A DNA stretch of 64,000 nucleotides from NCBI RefSeq assembly GCF_016097555.1, contig NC_054702.1, positions 65,013,013 through 65,077,012 of the forward strand, given 5' to 3'. Source of the DNA: Gigantopelta aegis. Lineage: Eukaryota; Mollusca; Gastropoda; Neomphalida; Peltospiridae. The position numbers and the translations under genes are program-made. This document shows, one piece after another, positions 20,640 to 31,325 of this stretch. Numbering within the stretch: position 1 is the stretch's first letter; the number at the start of each line of letters is the position of its first letter. Under the pieces are notes generated by a model that made no database searches, was not told where the DNA came from, and saw only the letters and a list, made by a program, of their open reading frames with translations.

Positions 20640-20945
20640 ATGGCCGCCTATGGGATTTTATTTGGTATAGTCGTACCTATAAACGTTTAAGAGTACACTG
20701 AATCTCAAATATCGTTACACTCATGCAATTTGTATGGCGTTGCTATGACGATAAAGTCTCGAGTTCAAACTAAACGTTTTCTAAGCGCCAAACCAGTATG
20801 CGATAGCTGTGACCTTGTGAATAAGTAAACATTACACAAGAAGACGGACGAGGTCATAAGCGCCGGGGGCAAATTTCACAAAACATCGTAAGTTACGTCT
20901 GCGACTAGCAGTTATACCGGTCATATATTGGTGTCTATTTCACGA
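20640..20945. repeat. Decayed palindromic repeats
   Basis: 20652-20790 resembles the 'gagtct...agactc' palindrome family of 28450 and 60247 ('caatttgtatggcgttgc'). 20868-20915 ('aaatttcacaaaacatcgta') matches one arm of the repeat at 35950-36211. Confidence 0.55.
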
Positions 20946-21754
20946 ACAAAATGACATCATTCCGGTGAAAAGGAGTATTTGTCGGCTACAACGAAATAAT
21001 CTAGACTCGGTATGCAGGACCGTACACTCCGGGGGGCGGGGGAGGAGGGGGCGAGGGGCAGTTGCCTCCTGAGAATTTCACTTTTTTTTTTTTTACTCCA
21101 GAAAATAGCATACACATATCAAGGTTTAATTGTATAGTGTTTCATTTGTTTATAAAAAGTAGTGCCCTGACACCCCTAGGATTTTGATCAGGGTACGACC
21201 CTGGTAAGTCGACTGCAACGAAAGAATCTAGACCCAGTATGTCGGCTGCAACGAAAGAATCTAGACCCAGTATGTCGGCTGCAACGAATCGGCTGTAATG
21301 TAATTGTGCTGCAACCGGAATATTTGTGCCCTGAACTAATGTGTGTCATTGTCGGTCAAAATACGCAGTGTTTTACGGGACTTTTAGTTTAAATACATCA
21401 CTTGACCAAACCTAACCTGAATAATCTGCGGTGCTATTTGAAAATAAGGATTTGCGGTGGGGTAGGGAGGTGAGGACGTAGTGAGATAAGTATTGAGTGC
21501 TTTATATGAAAATGCCAGTTCGAGGGGTGGGGGTATCTAGTCTGTGGCAAGTGAAGTCTTTAGGAGTCGGGGTCATGCTCCCCTGTAAAAAAAAAAAAAA
21601 AATTGAAAGAAAGTTTCTCCGGAGCAGTGTGGTTCAACCTCCACCCGCACCCACCCCATACCCCACCCAACTTTCACACGTGCATGAAATAGCACATAGG
21701 ATCTGAATCACTCTGCTAGCTACAGTCATAGACTTAAACATGTTTACTGATTTA
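20946..21754. other. Spacer with a 33-bp tandem repeat
   Basis: A unit of about 33 bp ('gcaacgaaagaatctagacc' core) is repeated nearly three times at 21207-21290, with a related piece at about 20985. G-run at about 21031-21060. No gene is seen. Confidence 0.7.
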
Positions 21755-22081
21755 TGGGGCGAGACGTAGCCCAGTGATAAATCGCTCACTTGATGCGCGG
21801 TTGGTTTGGGATCGATCCCCGTCAGTGGGCCCATTGGGCTATTTCTCGCTTCAGCCAGTGCACCATGACTGGTACATCAAAGGTCGTGGTATGTGCTATC
21901 ATGTGTGTGGGGTGGTGCATATAAAAGATCCCTTGCTGCTAATCGAAAAAGAGTAGCCCATGAAGTGGCAACAGCGGGTTTTCTCCCTTAATATCTGTGT
22001 GGTCCTTAACCATATGTCCGACGCCATATAACCGTAAATAAAATGTGTCGAGTGGTGCGTCGTTAAATAAACCATTTCCTT
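21755..22081 (+). mobile_element. SINE-1, nearly full length, tail type A
   Basis: Complete head ('gacgtagcccagtgataaat'), B-box 'gggatcgatcccc', central domain 'gtgcatataaaagatccctt' and tail ending 'cgttaaataaaccatttcct'. One of the best copies in the window for defining the family. Confidence 0.92.
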
Positions 22082-22408
22082 GATTTATTAGCACCTGTTT
22101 GTCTAACGTCTAACTTTCTATAAATGCACAACGAATGGACTTTAAAAATGTATGTTCAAATAAACATTGCACACAAGACAAATCGGGTTGTTTTCTTCAT
22201 TTATTTAGCTTAGCTTAGTAACTTGTTTAATTGTCCATATACCACTAGGGTTTCGAACACGTCATTTATTTAACTCAAGTATTACCATCTGACCTTGTAC
22301 ATCACTGGGTTAGCAGACCACTGTTGTACACAACACATCACTTACGACTTGACTGACTGCTGCGTTTCGTTAGCAATCGTATTGGCTTGTTCGCCTTCAG
22401 AGATCGAG
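22082..22408. other. Spacer
   Basis: No gene recognised. 22235-22262 ('tataccactagggtttcgaa') resembles the dispersed repeat at 10222 and 28190. Confidence 0.45.
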
Positions 22409-22880
22409 GGGAGGGATCTAGCTCAGTCGGTCAAGTGCTCGACTGAGGTGATTGGGCCGTAAGATCGAACCGGCGGGCCCATTAGATTTTCTTGTATCAG
22501 CTAGGGCCCCACGTCTAGTATATCAAATGCCGTGGCATATACTGTCCTGTTTATGGGAACGTGCATGTAAAAGATCCTTTACTGCTAATGGGAAAATATA
22601 GCGGGTTTCCTCTGAAGACGACGAGTCGGAATTACCAAATGTCTGACATCCAATAGCCCATGATTATTTAATCAACGTGGGGACGGGACGTAGCCTAGTG
22701 GTAAAGCGCTCGTCTGATGCGCGGTCGGTATAGGATCGATCCCCGTCGGTGGGCTCATTGGGCTATTTCTCGCTTCAGCCAGTGCACCATGACTGGTACA
22801 TAAAAGGCCGTGGTATGTGCTATCCTGTCTGTGGGATGGTGCATAGAAAAGATCCCTTGCTACAAATTGAAAAATGTGAA
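22409..22880 (+). mobile_element. SINE-2 followed directly by SINE-1
   Basis: SINE-2 (22409-22678) has the head 'gggatctagctcagtcggtc', a B-box-like 'agatcgaacc', the shared central domain and tail type B. At 22679 a SINE-1 head begins with no spacer; that copy is cut off after 'gatcccttgctac'. The SINE-2 tail seems to have served as the insertion site. Confidence 0.85.
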
Positions 22881-23095
22881 ACGACACAGACATGACACCT
22901 CGGGCATATGTGATACACCATAAACATAAATATCACGCTATACATTTATCACTCTGTATCTGAAAGGTCCGCCATTTTCTTTAACCGGAGTTCTGCCTGA
23001 CTGCACTAATACTAAATGTCACACGTGTTTCTAGTGAACCGTGAACTCGCCACAGTCCCATAATATAACCAAGCAACTCAATGTTATGTGGCGTG

Positions 23096-23345
23096 ACCGA
23101 CCTCGGTGGTATACTGGTTAAGCCATCGGACATAAGGCTGGTAGGTACTGGGTTCTCACCTTGGTACCGGCTCCCACAGCGAGTTTAAACAACTCAGTGG
23201 ATAGGTGTAAGACCACTACACTGACGCTTCTCTCACTAACCACTGCCAACTAACCTACTGCCTTCGACAGACAGTCCAGATAGCTGATCCCATGACAGCG
23301 TGCTATAACCTCAGTGGGATAGAAGCACGAGAATAAATGAATGTA
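23096..23345 (+). mobile_element. SINE-4, copy 2
   Basis: Head 'gaccgacctcggtggtatac', body 'aggtgtaagaccactacac', end 'gaagcacgagaataaatga'. Collinear with 6337-6605. Confidence 0.75.
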
Positions 23346-23539
23346 TACATGAATGAATATATGGCGTGAATTTGATCTCGCAGCATCTTAAGTCCTGTCT
23401 GTTTCGAGGAATAGTTTTCCTGCAATTGTCCTATTGTTACGTTGTTAGTGGACATGTGTAAAAGCAAAAACCATCAGGTCATCAGTGTCTCTTAACAATA
23501 TGTACAACAATATATAGCCAGATAGCTTTGAACAGAAGA

Positions 23540-23613
23540 TATACAGACAGGATAACGCATACCACGGCCTTTGATATACCAGTCGTGGTGCACTGGCTGC
23601 AGCGAGAAATACT
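23540..23613 (-). mobile_element. SINE-1 central fragment
   Basis: Reverse-strand fragment 'accacggcctttgatatacc' to 'gcactggctgcagcgagaa'. Both ends are missing. Confidence 0.65.
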
Positions 23614-23983
23614 TTGAACAGTGAATTGCATGAAGCACTATTCGGGTACCAGATTCCCCGTGTTTGGTCTTTAGTTCAACATTCATCTCAGTGTTATTAC
23701 CCTGCTTTTTGTCTCCCTAAGACAAACCACCCACACCCACAGCCAGGAGTCTACAAAAATGTTTCAAAGAGGAAATTAGCTGATTTAACATGGCTTTCAG
23801 AAATTTCTGTTCAACCAGTTATGTGGTATTTGCATTCTTCTCCGTTTGAATGTCTTTAATGTGTGTATTTACTTATTACATAAACTGATGAACATAGGTT
23901 TTTAGCGACCATAATACTACATGCCAGCATATTTCCAAACATTTTGTTCCCTTCAGCTTTCAGACCAATGCCTGACCGTCAAC

Positions 23984-24241
23984 CAGTGGCGGATCTAAGA
24001 AGAAGGGGGTGGGGGGGGGGGGGGGGGGCAGGGGCCCATTCAGCCCCTAAAGCTTGCGACAGTTATAATTTAATTAATTTTTTTCATTTTTTACGTTGGA
24101 GAATCCGAGGAATCCCTTTGAGAACGATTGTAGCCCTTCGGCCACATGTCATTGAACGCCCCCCCCCCCCCCCCACCCCCCCCACCCCCACCCCCCACCC
24201 CCACCCCTCCATCCATAGTTGATTTTCTGGATCCGCCACTG
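23984..24241. repeat. Inverted-repeat element with poly-G and poly-C arms
   Basis: The ends CAGTGGCGGATC (23984-23995) and GATCCGCCACTG (24230-24241) are perfect 12-bp inverted copies. A G-run near the left end faces a long C-rich run near the right end. There is no coding capacity. Design as in 4786-5030 and 48567-48758. Confidence 0.8.
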
Positions 24242-24848
24242 TGATATAATAGACGTTGTTTGTACTAACCAGATAGTTCGCCTCCTGAACACGATACTGA
24301 TTACTTAGGTCTCACTACACAGATGTCATCTGCCATTGAAACCCTTGTTAAACTGCCCAACTTCAAGCGAAGATTGCCCATAGAACGGGTTCTCGTTGGC
24401 ACTAACAACATACACCATTGCAAACATACAGTATATAAGCATTTATTTTCACTCCAAAATTGAGAACATTTCCGTCTCAGTTGTTTGCTATATGACCGCA
24501 TCTGGCTGTAGTACCGGTCCGAACAGGTGGTTCATTAACCGATTCACTCCGGCTGTCACTTGCGCTATATACCCATGTCCCAAAAGGTCGATGCACAATA
24601 TTACAAAATAACATGGGCAAAATACAGCCAGAAGGCTTACCATTAAACATACATATTGTTTTAATTCTTCACCATTTCCTAGAAGTGAATATGTGAACCA
24701 TAACATGTTACCCAATTAGGAACTATAGTGGACCGTGATCAATGAACTCTCACCCGAAAGTGATCTGTGTAGTGAGACCTTATGGGGAAACCCACAACCT
24801 TCCGGTGTGTGTACGTGTGTAATATCGAAACCAGGAAGACGAAACAAA
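24242..24848. other. Upstream region of the TRIM gene
   Basis: No repeat or upstream exon recognised. The TRIM start codon is set in aaaATGG, a good animal context. I cannot place a promoter. Confidence 0.4.
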
Positions 24849-26000
24849 ATGGCGACGAATGTGGGAGATAGTACAGAAACATGCGGCATTTGTTTGAATA
24901 CATTTAACCATCCCAAGCTTCTGCCGTGTTTTCACACGTTTTGTTGTGAATGTCTACAGGAATTTGTTTCTAAAGCTTCAGTAAATAACCGATTTTACTG
25001 TCCAGTATGCAGATACGAGGTGGCATTGCCAGAGGGAGGCGTTACAAAATTTCAAACTAATTTCTACGTTGAAGCCCGAGCGGTGAAGCACGCACACAAC
25101 AGGGACGTCACCTGCGACGTGTGTGAACAGAAAGCGACCCATGTGTGTCATGAATGTGAACTCGCTCTGTGTGAAACGTGTGTAAAAAACCACAAGTTTA
25201 TCCCAGTAACGAAATCGCATTTGCTTATTCAGCTTGGTGATGTTCTCGAGGATAAACCATTTGTTGTCAGGGATGCGTACTGTGTAAAACATAGCAGTGA
25301 AAAGTTACGATTTTACTGCAGGCTTTGCGATAAAGCCATTTGTCTTTTTTGTAAGCTCACGGCCCACGAAGGACATAACACTGAAGATATATGTGATGTC
25401 GTCGCCACCGCTCGAAGCAGTTTGGTTGAAACGAAAAAAAAACTTGAGAAATATCTTCCTGAAATTAAGGAATCCATGGACAAGATAAATACCGATCATG
25501 CTAATGCTTTGCTCGCCTATGACGATGTCAGCGTTCAAATAAACACTTTTGCAGACCATCTAGTAGAAAGAATAAATAAGATTAGAACCAAGGCAGTGGA
25601 AACCTTGAAAGAAGTGAGACAAAGATCAAACAAACAATTCGCAGGTGCTTCAGAATTGATGCAAAGCCATAAAGAGTTTTTGAATCGTCAGACGGAGCAT
25701 ATCACAGACCAGCTAAAACATGGTCTTGATTGTGACGTTTTGAGAGCAGATAGGGAAATGAAAGATAGATTAATCGAAGTTCAAAACATGGACCTCAGCG
25801 TCACGATCACCCATAACGGTTGTCGCAGACGTCTTCCTGTCAGTTCGCCTCACGATTATTTGGATGGAATAGGATGCGACATCAATGACGTTGTAACAAG
25901 TCTTTTGAAACAGGTTAATGAGTACCATGTAGAAGCTAATGTTTTAAGTCGATTCAGTTGTGGCAATGGTAAAATCGGTCCATCAGTTTCTCGGAGTTGA
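24849..26000 (+). CDS. TRIM-type RING / B-box / coiled-coil protein
   Basis: An uninterrupted 383-codon frame encodes a tripartite-motif protein, probably an E3 ubiquitin ligase in the cytosol. The RING C3HC4 ligands are C12, C15, C27, H29, C32, C35, C51 and C54. B-box 1 spans about 89-115 (C89, C92, C100, C103, C108, C111, H115). B-box 2 spans about 145-176 (C145, H148, C157, C160, C165, C168, H173, H176). A coiled coil follows at about 184-300 (SSLVETKKKLEKYLPEI and on). The start at 24849 lies just before the RING and has a strong Kozak context. The gene is intronless here, like many molluscan TRIMs. The frame stops at 25998-26000, but related C-terminal sequence continues in another frame (next entry), so this may be a truncated protein, a frameshifted allele or a sequence error. 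Confidence 0.9.
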   Translation: MATNVGDSTETCGICLNTFNHPKLLPCFHTFCCECLQEFVSKASVNNRFYCPVCRYEVALPEGGVTKFQTNFYVEARAVKHAHNRDVTCDVCEQKATHVCHECELALCETCVKNHKFIPVTKSHLLIQLGDVLEDKPFVVRDAYCVKHSSEKLRFYCRLCDKAICLFCKLTAHEGHNTEDICDVVATARSSLVETKKKLEKYLPEIKESMDKINTDHANALLAYDDVSVQINTFADHLVERINKIRTKAVETLKEVRQRSNKQFAGASELMQSHKEFLNRQTEHITDQLKHGLDCDVLRADREMKDRLIEVQNMDLSVTITHNGCRRRLPVSSPHDYLDGIGCDINDVVTSLLKQVNEYHVEANVLSRFSCGNGKIGPSVSRS

Positions 26001-26704
26001 ACAAGGCTTTAATCGTGAGCTCAAATTGTAGTTATTTAAATGAAGGTTATAGGGAATATGTTCTGCTTCACTGTACAAGAGAAGGCATACAAGACAGAAT
26101 ACGCATTTCACAAAAGAATTACGAAAATGATGATACATTAACGATAATGAAGAAGCATTTAAATCCAGATTCATTTGACGATAAATGGCAGGTTAAACGT
26201 GATGAAAGTTGGCCAATTAAGATACCAAATGGAACAAATATTAAAGTAGATTTAGACATCCGCTGTGACATTTCAGGAGATCTGGATGATACATCTGACA
26301 GACAGGACACCCATGGCCCGTTTGGGAATATCAAAAAACAGTATCCTTCTTCTGACTGTTTTGACAACGGAGATAAATGTTGGATAAGCTTTGACAATCA
26401 AATTGTCCTCATTGCTTTAGAGAATGGAATGTTCAAGACATTGTGTTCTAATCCATTTGCAGAGTCCGACGAAGAGTTTCAACCTGTGGATGTGTGCTGG
26501 GGAACCCACAATGAGATCTACGTTGCAGATACTGGATCAGCATCAGTTCTGGTTTACAGTCTAGAAGAAGGATTTCAAAAAGCTCTCACAATGCCCGAGG
26601 AAACGTTTCTACCAACTGCAGTTGCCATGGACACATATGAGCAACTGTGGATTGGACAAAGTAACGGAGTTGTGTGTGTCTGCAATGTTTACTGCGATAT
26701 TTAG
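25973..26704 (+). CDS. C-terminal part of the TRIM locus in a shifted frame
   Basis: This 243-codon frame overlaps the end of the previous one by 28 bases and has no start Met of its own near the left edge. It encodes a beta-rich segment with propeller-like strands such as EIYVADTGSASVLVY and LWIGQSNGVVCVCNVY, which fit the NHL or beta-propeller C-termini of TRIM proteins, plus an N-terminal stretch of unknown fold. Codon use and length suggest it was selected as protein. One base gained or lost near the AAAA at 25971-25974 would explain the split. Alternatives are a real recent inactivation or an assembly error. The stop is TAG at 26702-26704. Confidence 0.7.
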   Translation, partial: NRSISFSELNKALIVSSNCSYLNEGYREYVLLHCTREGIQDRIRISQKNYENDDTLTIMKKHLNPDSFDDKWQVKRDESWPIKIPNGTNIKVDLDIRCDISGDLDDTSDRQDTHGPFGNIKKQYPSSDCFDNGDKCWISFDNQIVLIALENGMFKTLCSNPFAESDEEFQPVDVCWGTHNEIYVADTGSASVLVYSLEEGFQKALTMPEETFLPTAVAMDTYEQLWIGQSNGVVCVCNVYCDI

Positions 26705-27369
26705 TCCGAATTGGACCTACAAAGTGTGTCTTTTGGGTTCACCTTGCATTGAGACAGATTTTTAAAAACTCACTATAGTTTTTAGTGGGGAAAAGTGTTG
26801 TAAATACAAGCACAAATGCTAGGAAATTACAGTTGGCAGACTTTTGTTTTGATTTATTCATTCTGAGTGTTACCAATTGATCATATAATATTGTTCTTAG
26901 TTATAATCACATGTAAATTTATAAATACAATTTATGTGCTTTAAACGTATAGCATATGGTCTTGCTCTCTCTCTAAAACTTAACTTCGTATGTCTCGTAT
27001 ATGAAACTACCGAGTGTTCAAGACACATGACTGCATCGGCTGCTCTCGCATCGTGTGGAGTCGCCTTTAGATTGTTGTTACTAATAGCAAATTATTGGCT
27101 ATAGATTACACCAAAGTCGAGGCGATAAACAGTGTGCCCAAAATAATTATTTCCAAATTAAGTACAAACATGTTGATCCCCAAACCACTGCATTTCTGAA
27201 CATGCACAACGTTTCAGCAGGCTATAGTAAAATTACTGCAGTAAAAATAAAAAATAATTATTTCCAAATTAAGTACAAACATGTTGATCCCCAAACCACT
27301 GCATTTCTGAACATGCACAACGTTTCAGCAGGCTATAGTAAAATTACTGCAGTAAAAATAAAAAATAAA

Positions 27370-27402
<33 letters not shown>

Positions 27403-28449
27403 CTTATGTGCTCAAAACAAACTAAAACCCTGTTGTGGTCAAATTATCAAGATCTAAAATCCCTGACGTTTGCAGAATTGTCACATCCAGCCATGTGAAA
27501 TTTATCTCTAAGATTATACATGTACTAGTTACAAATTCAAAAACGAACCCCAATTTATCCGGATTCGAGTAAATTGTTATATTTCTGATCAATGGAAATG
27601 TTTTGAATTATCCTATAACTTACTCATAATATCCATGTCATAAGCCCATTTGATATTTACCATTATTAACTCGGTTAATAATGTTTTCCTGTCAATGGGT
27701 AATTTGTTTACAGTCAACAAGACTGAACGTAAGGTTTTGATGTTTTTTTGTTATGTCTCACTACAGGTAGTACTAAAGCAAATAACATCCGGCTGGGTTA
27801 AAGTTCAAGGTGCAATAAGAACACATATTATTGTCATACACGTTTTTATTTTAATCCATGTTTGATGAAGGTTTCTATAAATTTATATAGACTATGAAAC
27901 AACTGGTTAATTGCAGAAATATTCAAATTTGGAGTGCTTGAGATGTTGGCTTGTGAGTTCTCGTTCCTCTGGCTACATGGCCAAATATATCGGTATCTAC
28001 CCATATTTCATATTTGGATATAACTTTCCATTTATGTTCTGTTATAGCCTAAATCAAATCTTTAAATGTGAAGTTGAGTGCATTATCAACAATAATAACA
28101 GTTCGCGTATGTTTTTAACTGTTCGAATACATTCGTACGGTAACTCTTTGAGTGAACGTGAACTAATTTGTCATACCCCCATGTCACTCAGGTTTCAGAC
28201 ATGTCTGTCACGGGTCTGATCTCTGGATAGCCAGTTATCTGATACGGGACACATCTTTAAATGATAATGATTCATATATTGATCTTAATGACTGGGGATT
28301 GAAACAAAAAAGGTGCATATATCTGACATTGGTAAACTTGAGAATAATAATACTAATAAACAGATTGAATACAGATCACACAGTAGGCAAATCTTTGTCA
28401 TTTCAGTGCCAGTAAAGGACCATGTCATTAGCTCTAACATGTTTTCATG
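26705..28449. other. Spacer with tandem duplication
   Basis: No gene recognised. It contains the 110-bp duplication and (AAT)n listed separately, and a dispersed repeat at about 28171-28245 ('caggtttcagacatgtctgt'). Confidence 0.5.
27141..27402 (+). repeat. Perfect 110-bp tandem duplication plus (AAT)n
   Basis: 27141-27250 and 27251-27360 are identical by eye over the full 110 bases, followed by (AAT)n at about 27369-27402. Perfect identity points to a recent event. Confidence 0.92.
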
Positions 28450-28937
28450 ATAAACCTGGCCTGGTGCATATAAAACTTTAGAGTCTATACTATAAAATCT
28501 AATAGAGTCTGAGACAGTAATGTCGTGACAACGTCATACAAATTGTATGCATGTGACGTCATTAAATATTGATTTGAGGGCGGGACGTAGCCCAGTGAGA
28601 AAACGCTCGGTTGATGCGCGGTCGGTCTAGGATCGATCCCCGTCGGTGGGCCCATTGGGCTATTTCTCGCTCTATCCAGTGCACCACGACTGGTATATCA
28701 AAGGCCATGGTATGTGCTATCCTGTCTGTGAGATGGTGCATATAAAAGATCCCTTGCTACTAATGGAAAAACGTAGCAGGTTTCATCTCTATGACTGTGT
28801 CAATATTACCATATGTTTGACATCCTATAGCCGATGATTAATAAATCAATGTGCTCTAGTGGTGTCGTTAAACAAAACAAACTTTTTTTTTCATTAAAGA
28901 TTGAGTCTGGACTCTAAACGTTTTATAAGCACGGGCC
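28450..28937. mobile_element. Palindromic repeat split by a SINE-1
   Basis: The outer repeat has arms 'aaaactttagagtct' (left) and 'agtctggactctaaacgttt' (right) with 'acaaattgtatgcatgtgac' near its centre; a whole relative is at 60247-60377. SINE-1 sits at 28577-28886. 'cattaaatattga' before and 'cattaaagattga' after the SINE form a target-site duplication with one difference. Confidence 0.8.
28577..28886 (+). mobile_element. SINE-1, full length, tail type B
   Basis: Head 'gggacgtagcccagtgagaa', B-box 'ggatcgatcccc', central domain and tail 'gttaaacaaaacaaac' followed by T-run. It is well conserved and has a recognisable target-site duplication, so it is relatively young. Confidence 0.92.
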
Positions 28938-31325
28938 CAGGCCTCGGAAAAAACCAACCCCAAAGTGATTTGAAAATCGATCCTATGATTTTAGCTTCAG
29001 GGGATAAATTTTGATCAAAATCACAACTTAACCAGTTGATTCTCCCATCCCCGCCCCTCCCCACTCATGTTCATATGCGCCAGGCGATAGTAGTATGTGC
29101 TATTCTCTCCGTGGGAACGTGTAAATAAACCTTGGTAAATCGGCCAGCGTAGCCCGTGTCACAGATACATCGGGTACGTTTAGCGTAATTAAAAGCTTAG
29201 TTTGGACGTGAATATCGATTACATAGTCTTGTCTTGATATACAATAACATGTATACAATAGTTGTTTGCTCATCATATCTACTATTTGTGTCCTGTTCAA
29301 ATAAAGGTTTGACATGCATGTCAATGACTTGTTCGTATGTTCACAAAAGGTCGTTTAGCCGTTTTACACATGTATAACGTATACTGAACATCAAAAGGAA
29401 TGCGAACATTAAATTGTGAGGGATTTTTAAAGAAGGGATTAACATAATATTACAGGTTGATGACAATGACAAATGACAAAGAGATTTACGTGCACATTCA
29501 GAGCAAGCTGTTGTAGCACACGCCTATCCAGGACAGGAAAGGGTTGGGGGAGGGTTGTAGAGAGGGAACGCCTGCACTGGCAAGTGCAAGGGAGCATCAG
29601 CAGTCCAGTGTTGGTGACAGGCGGTGGGTATTTGGTGCTATGGAATTTTGGAAGTCCCGTAGGATTATGTCAAAGAGGAAGAGGTGCGCGTTTTACATGA
29701 AGGAAATTTGGCGCAATTTTGATGGTCGTTCTAACTGAAATAGTGAAGAGAGTCAATAGGTTTTGCTTTTAGTATTCCGAAAGTGGCTCTTTATTATGAC
29801 CGTCTTAGAAGGGGCCTGATCTCTTCTGATCGTGACATGACAACCCAGGGGAGACTCGAGCAATTGTGTATGTTGGACGAGGTAGAGGCGTTGATGGAGA
29901 GCTTGATGTTGGATACTGTTGCCGATGCTGTTGCCGTGGAGGTGGAGTAGGTTCGTACGTTTTGCCCAAGGTCCTGCCAGCGCCAAGGAAAGTTTTATTT
30001 TGGGTTTGGGGGAAGGGGCTGGTATTCTTTTGTCCAGTCCCTTCTGGGTGCAGTGCAGTGGTGTACTCGGAGCCGGTTTCGTTTGTCCGACTCCTTATTG
30101 GAGTACGTGCTGGGCCATTATTTTGGTTTTATGTATGGACGGGTGCATTGTTATTAGTCAATGCACCCTATGGTATGTTGAGTGCATGCTGTGTTTGTGT
30201 TTGCCTATATTTTATGTTATGGTTGTTTCTACTGTACTGAGTCCTTATTCTATGTTTCCAACGGCTGATCAAAGCCACCCATCCCCCCCCCCCCCTCTCC
30301 TTGAATTGCATAGTGAATGTTAGGAGGTGTGTGTGTGGGGGGGGGGGGGGGGGGTATTAGTTATTCTAGCTATCTAATTTGAAGGGGATTTCCCTTATAG
30401 TATGAGTGTAGTTTTAAAAAGCCTAGTGCTTTGCATATGATAATATTTGGTAGTAGGTACAATTCATTCACAATATTCACACGAGTATCGATAGGTATGC
30501 CTCCCAGTCCCACCCAGGCCCCCCTAGGGGATTATGAGTATCTAGTTACTTAGATAGTTGGTTAGCTAATCTTACTTGTATCTTGTTTTCTTAATGGCAG
30601 TCGTCTGATCTGTTGTAGTGACTATTACTCACCTTGGTCTGCTGTGGAGGAAGTTGTATCTACTACCATACATACATATAAGTGCATAATAACATTTTAA
30701 TATTTTATTTACATTGTATGTACAGTTCTGGTCGTTGGTTGGTTTTGGTCGGTCAACTGATGGTTCTGGAAAAGAGATGGTATAAATTAGTTGGTTCTAT
30801 TTTGTTTAAGAGTTTTTAGTGACCCTGGTTGGTCCTCTGGTTGACAACTTAGTGAGGTGTTTTTATTTATTTATTTATAGCATACATCTTTAATTAGATA
30901 TAACCCGACAATCTCCCATTGAAATGTGGTAGCTTATTTTACTATTATAGAATTAATACTATAACTGGTTAATCTGTCCCCAGGGCCACCCTCCGATTTG
31001 AAGCGCTAATCGGGTCGAGTGCAACAGGGTGGCAACATCTCTTCAGAGGGCGGTTGGTGGCAGTATGTTAATTTTATTTAGCTGAGTGGTTAATATTTCC
31101 TTATTTATTTTCCCTATTTTTATTTATATATCTTACTGTCTGGTGTTCAACCACTGGTTTGGAATGCTAATCGTGGTCGAGTGCGGCATGGTGGCAATTC
31201 CGTTCCCAGTGGCTAAAGGAGTGACAGTTGCTATAACTTAGGTTTGGTAGATTGTACGAACTGGTAGAGCGCGTGAAAGATTTCGTTTTTTGTTTTCTTA
31301 TCTGGTTGTAGTAGGTTATTAGGTA
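28938..31325. other. Unresolved region 3' of the LINE
   Basis: Short open frames at 29544-29738 and about 29760-29948 (+; the latter contains VALYYDRLRRGLI and an acidic end) match no family I know. C- and G-runs at 30281-30297 and 30337-30354. Two related blocks at about 30983-31045 and 31140-31205 share 'aatcg(t)ggtcgagtgc' and 'ggtggcaa'. Part of this, up to an unknown point, may be the 3' UTR of the reverse-strand LINE. Confidence 0.4.

Noticed and set aside
21207-21290. Direct repeats considered as a CRISPR array
   Set aside because: Units are contiguous without spacers, and the window is animal DNA.
29866-30323. Two overlapping hydrophobic open frames of 124 and 134 codons
   Set aside because: No recognisable domain or family motif, and both sit between C/G-runs in sequence that may be LINE 3' flank. 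The hydrophobic look follows from T-rich sequence.
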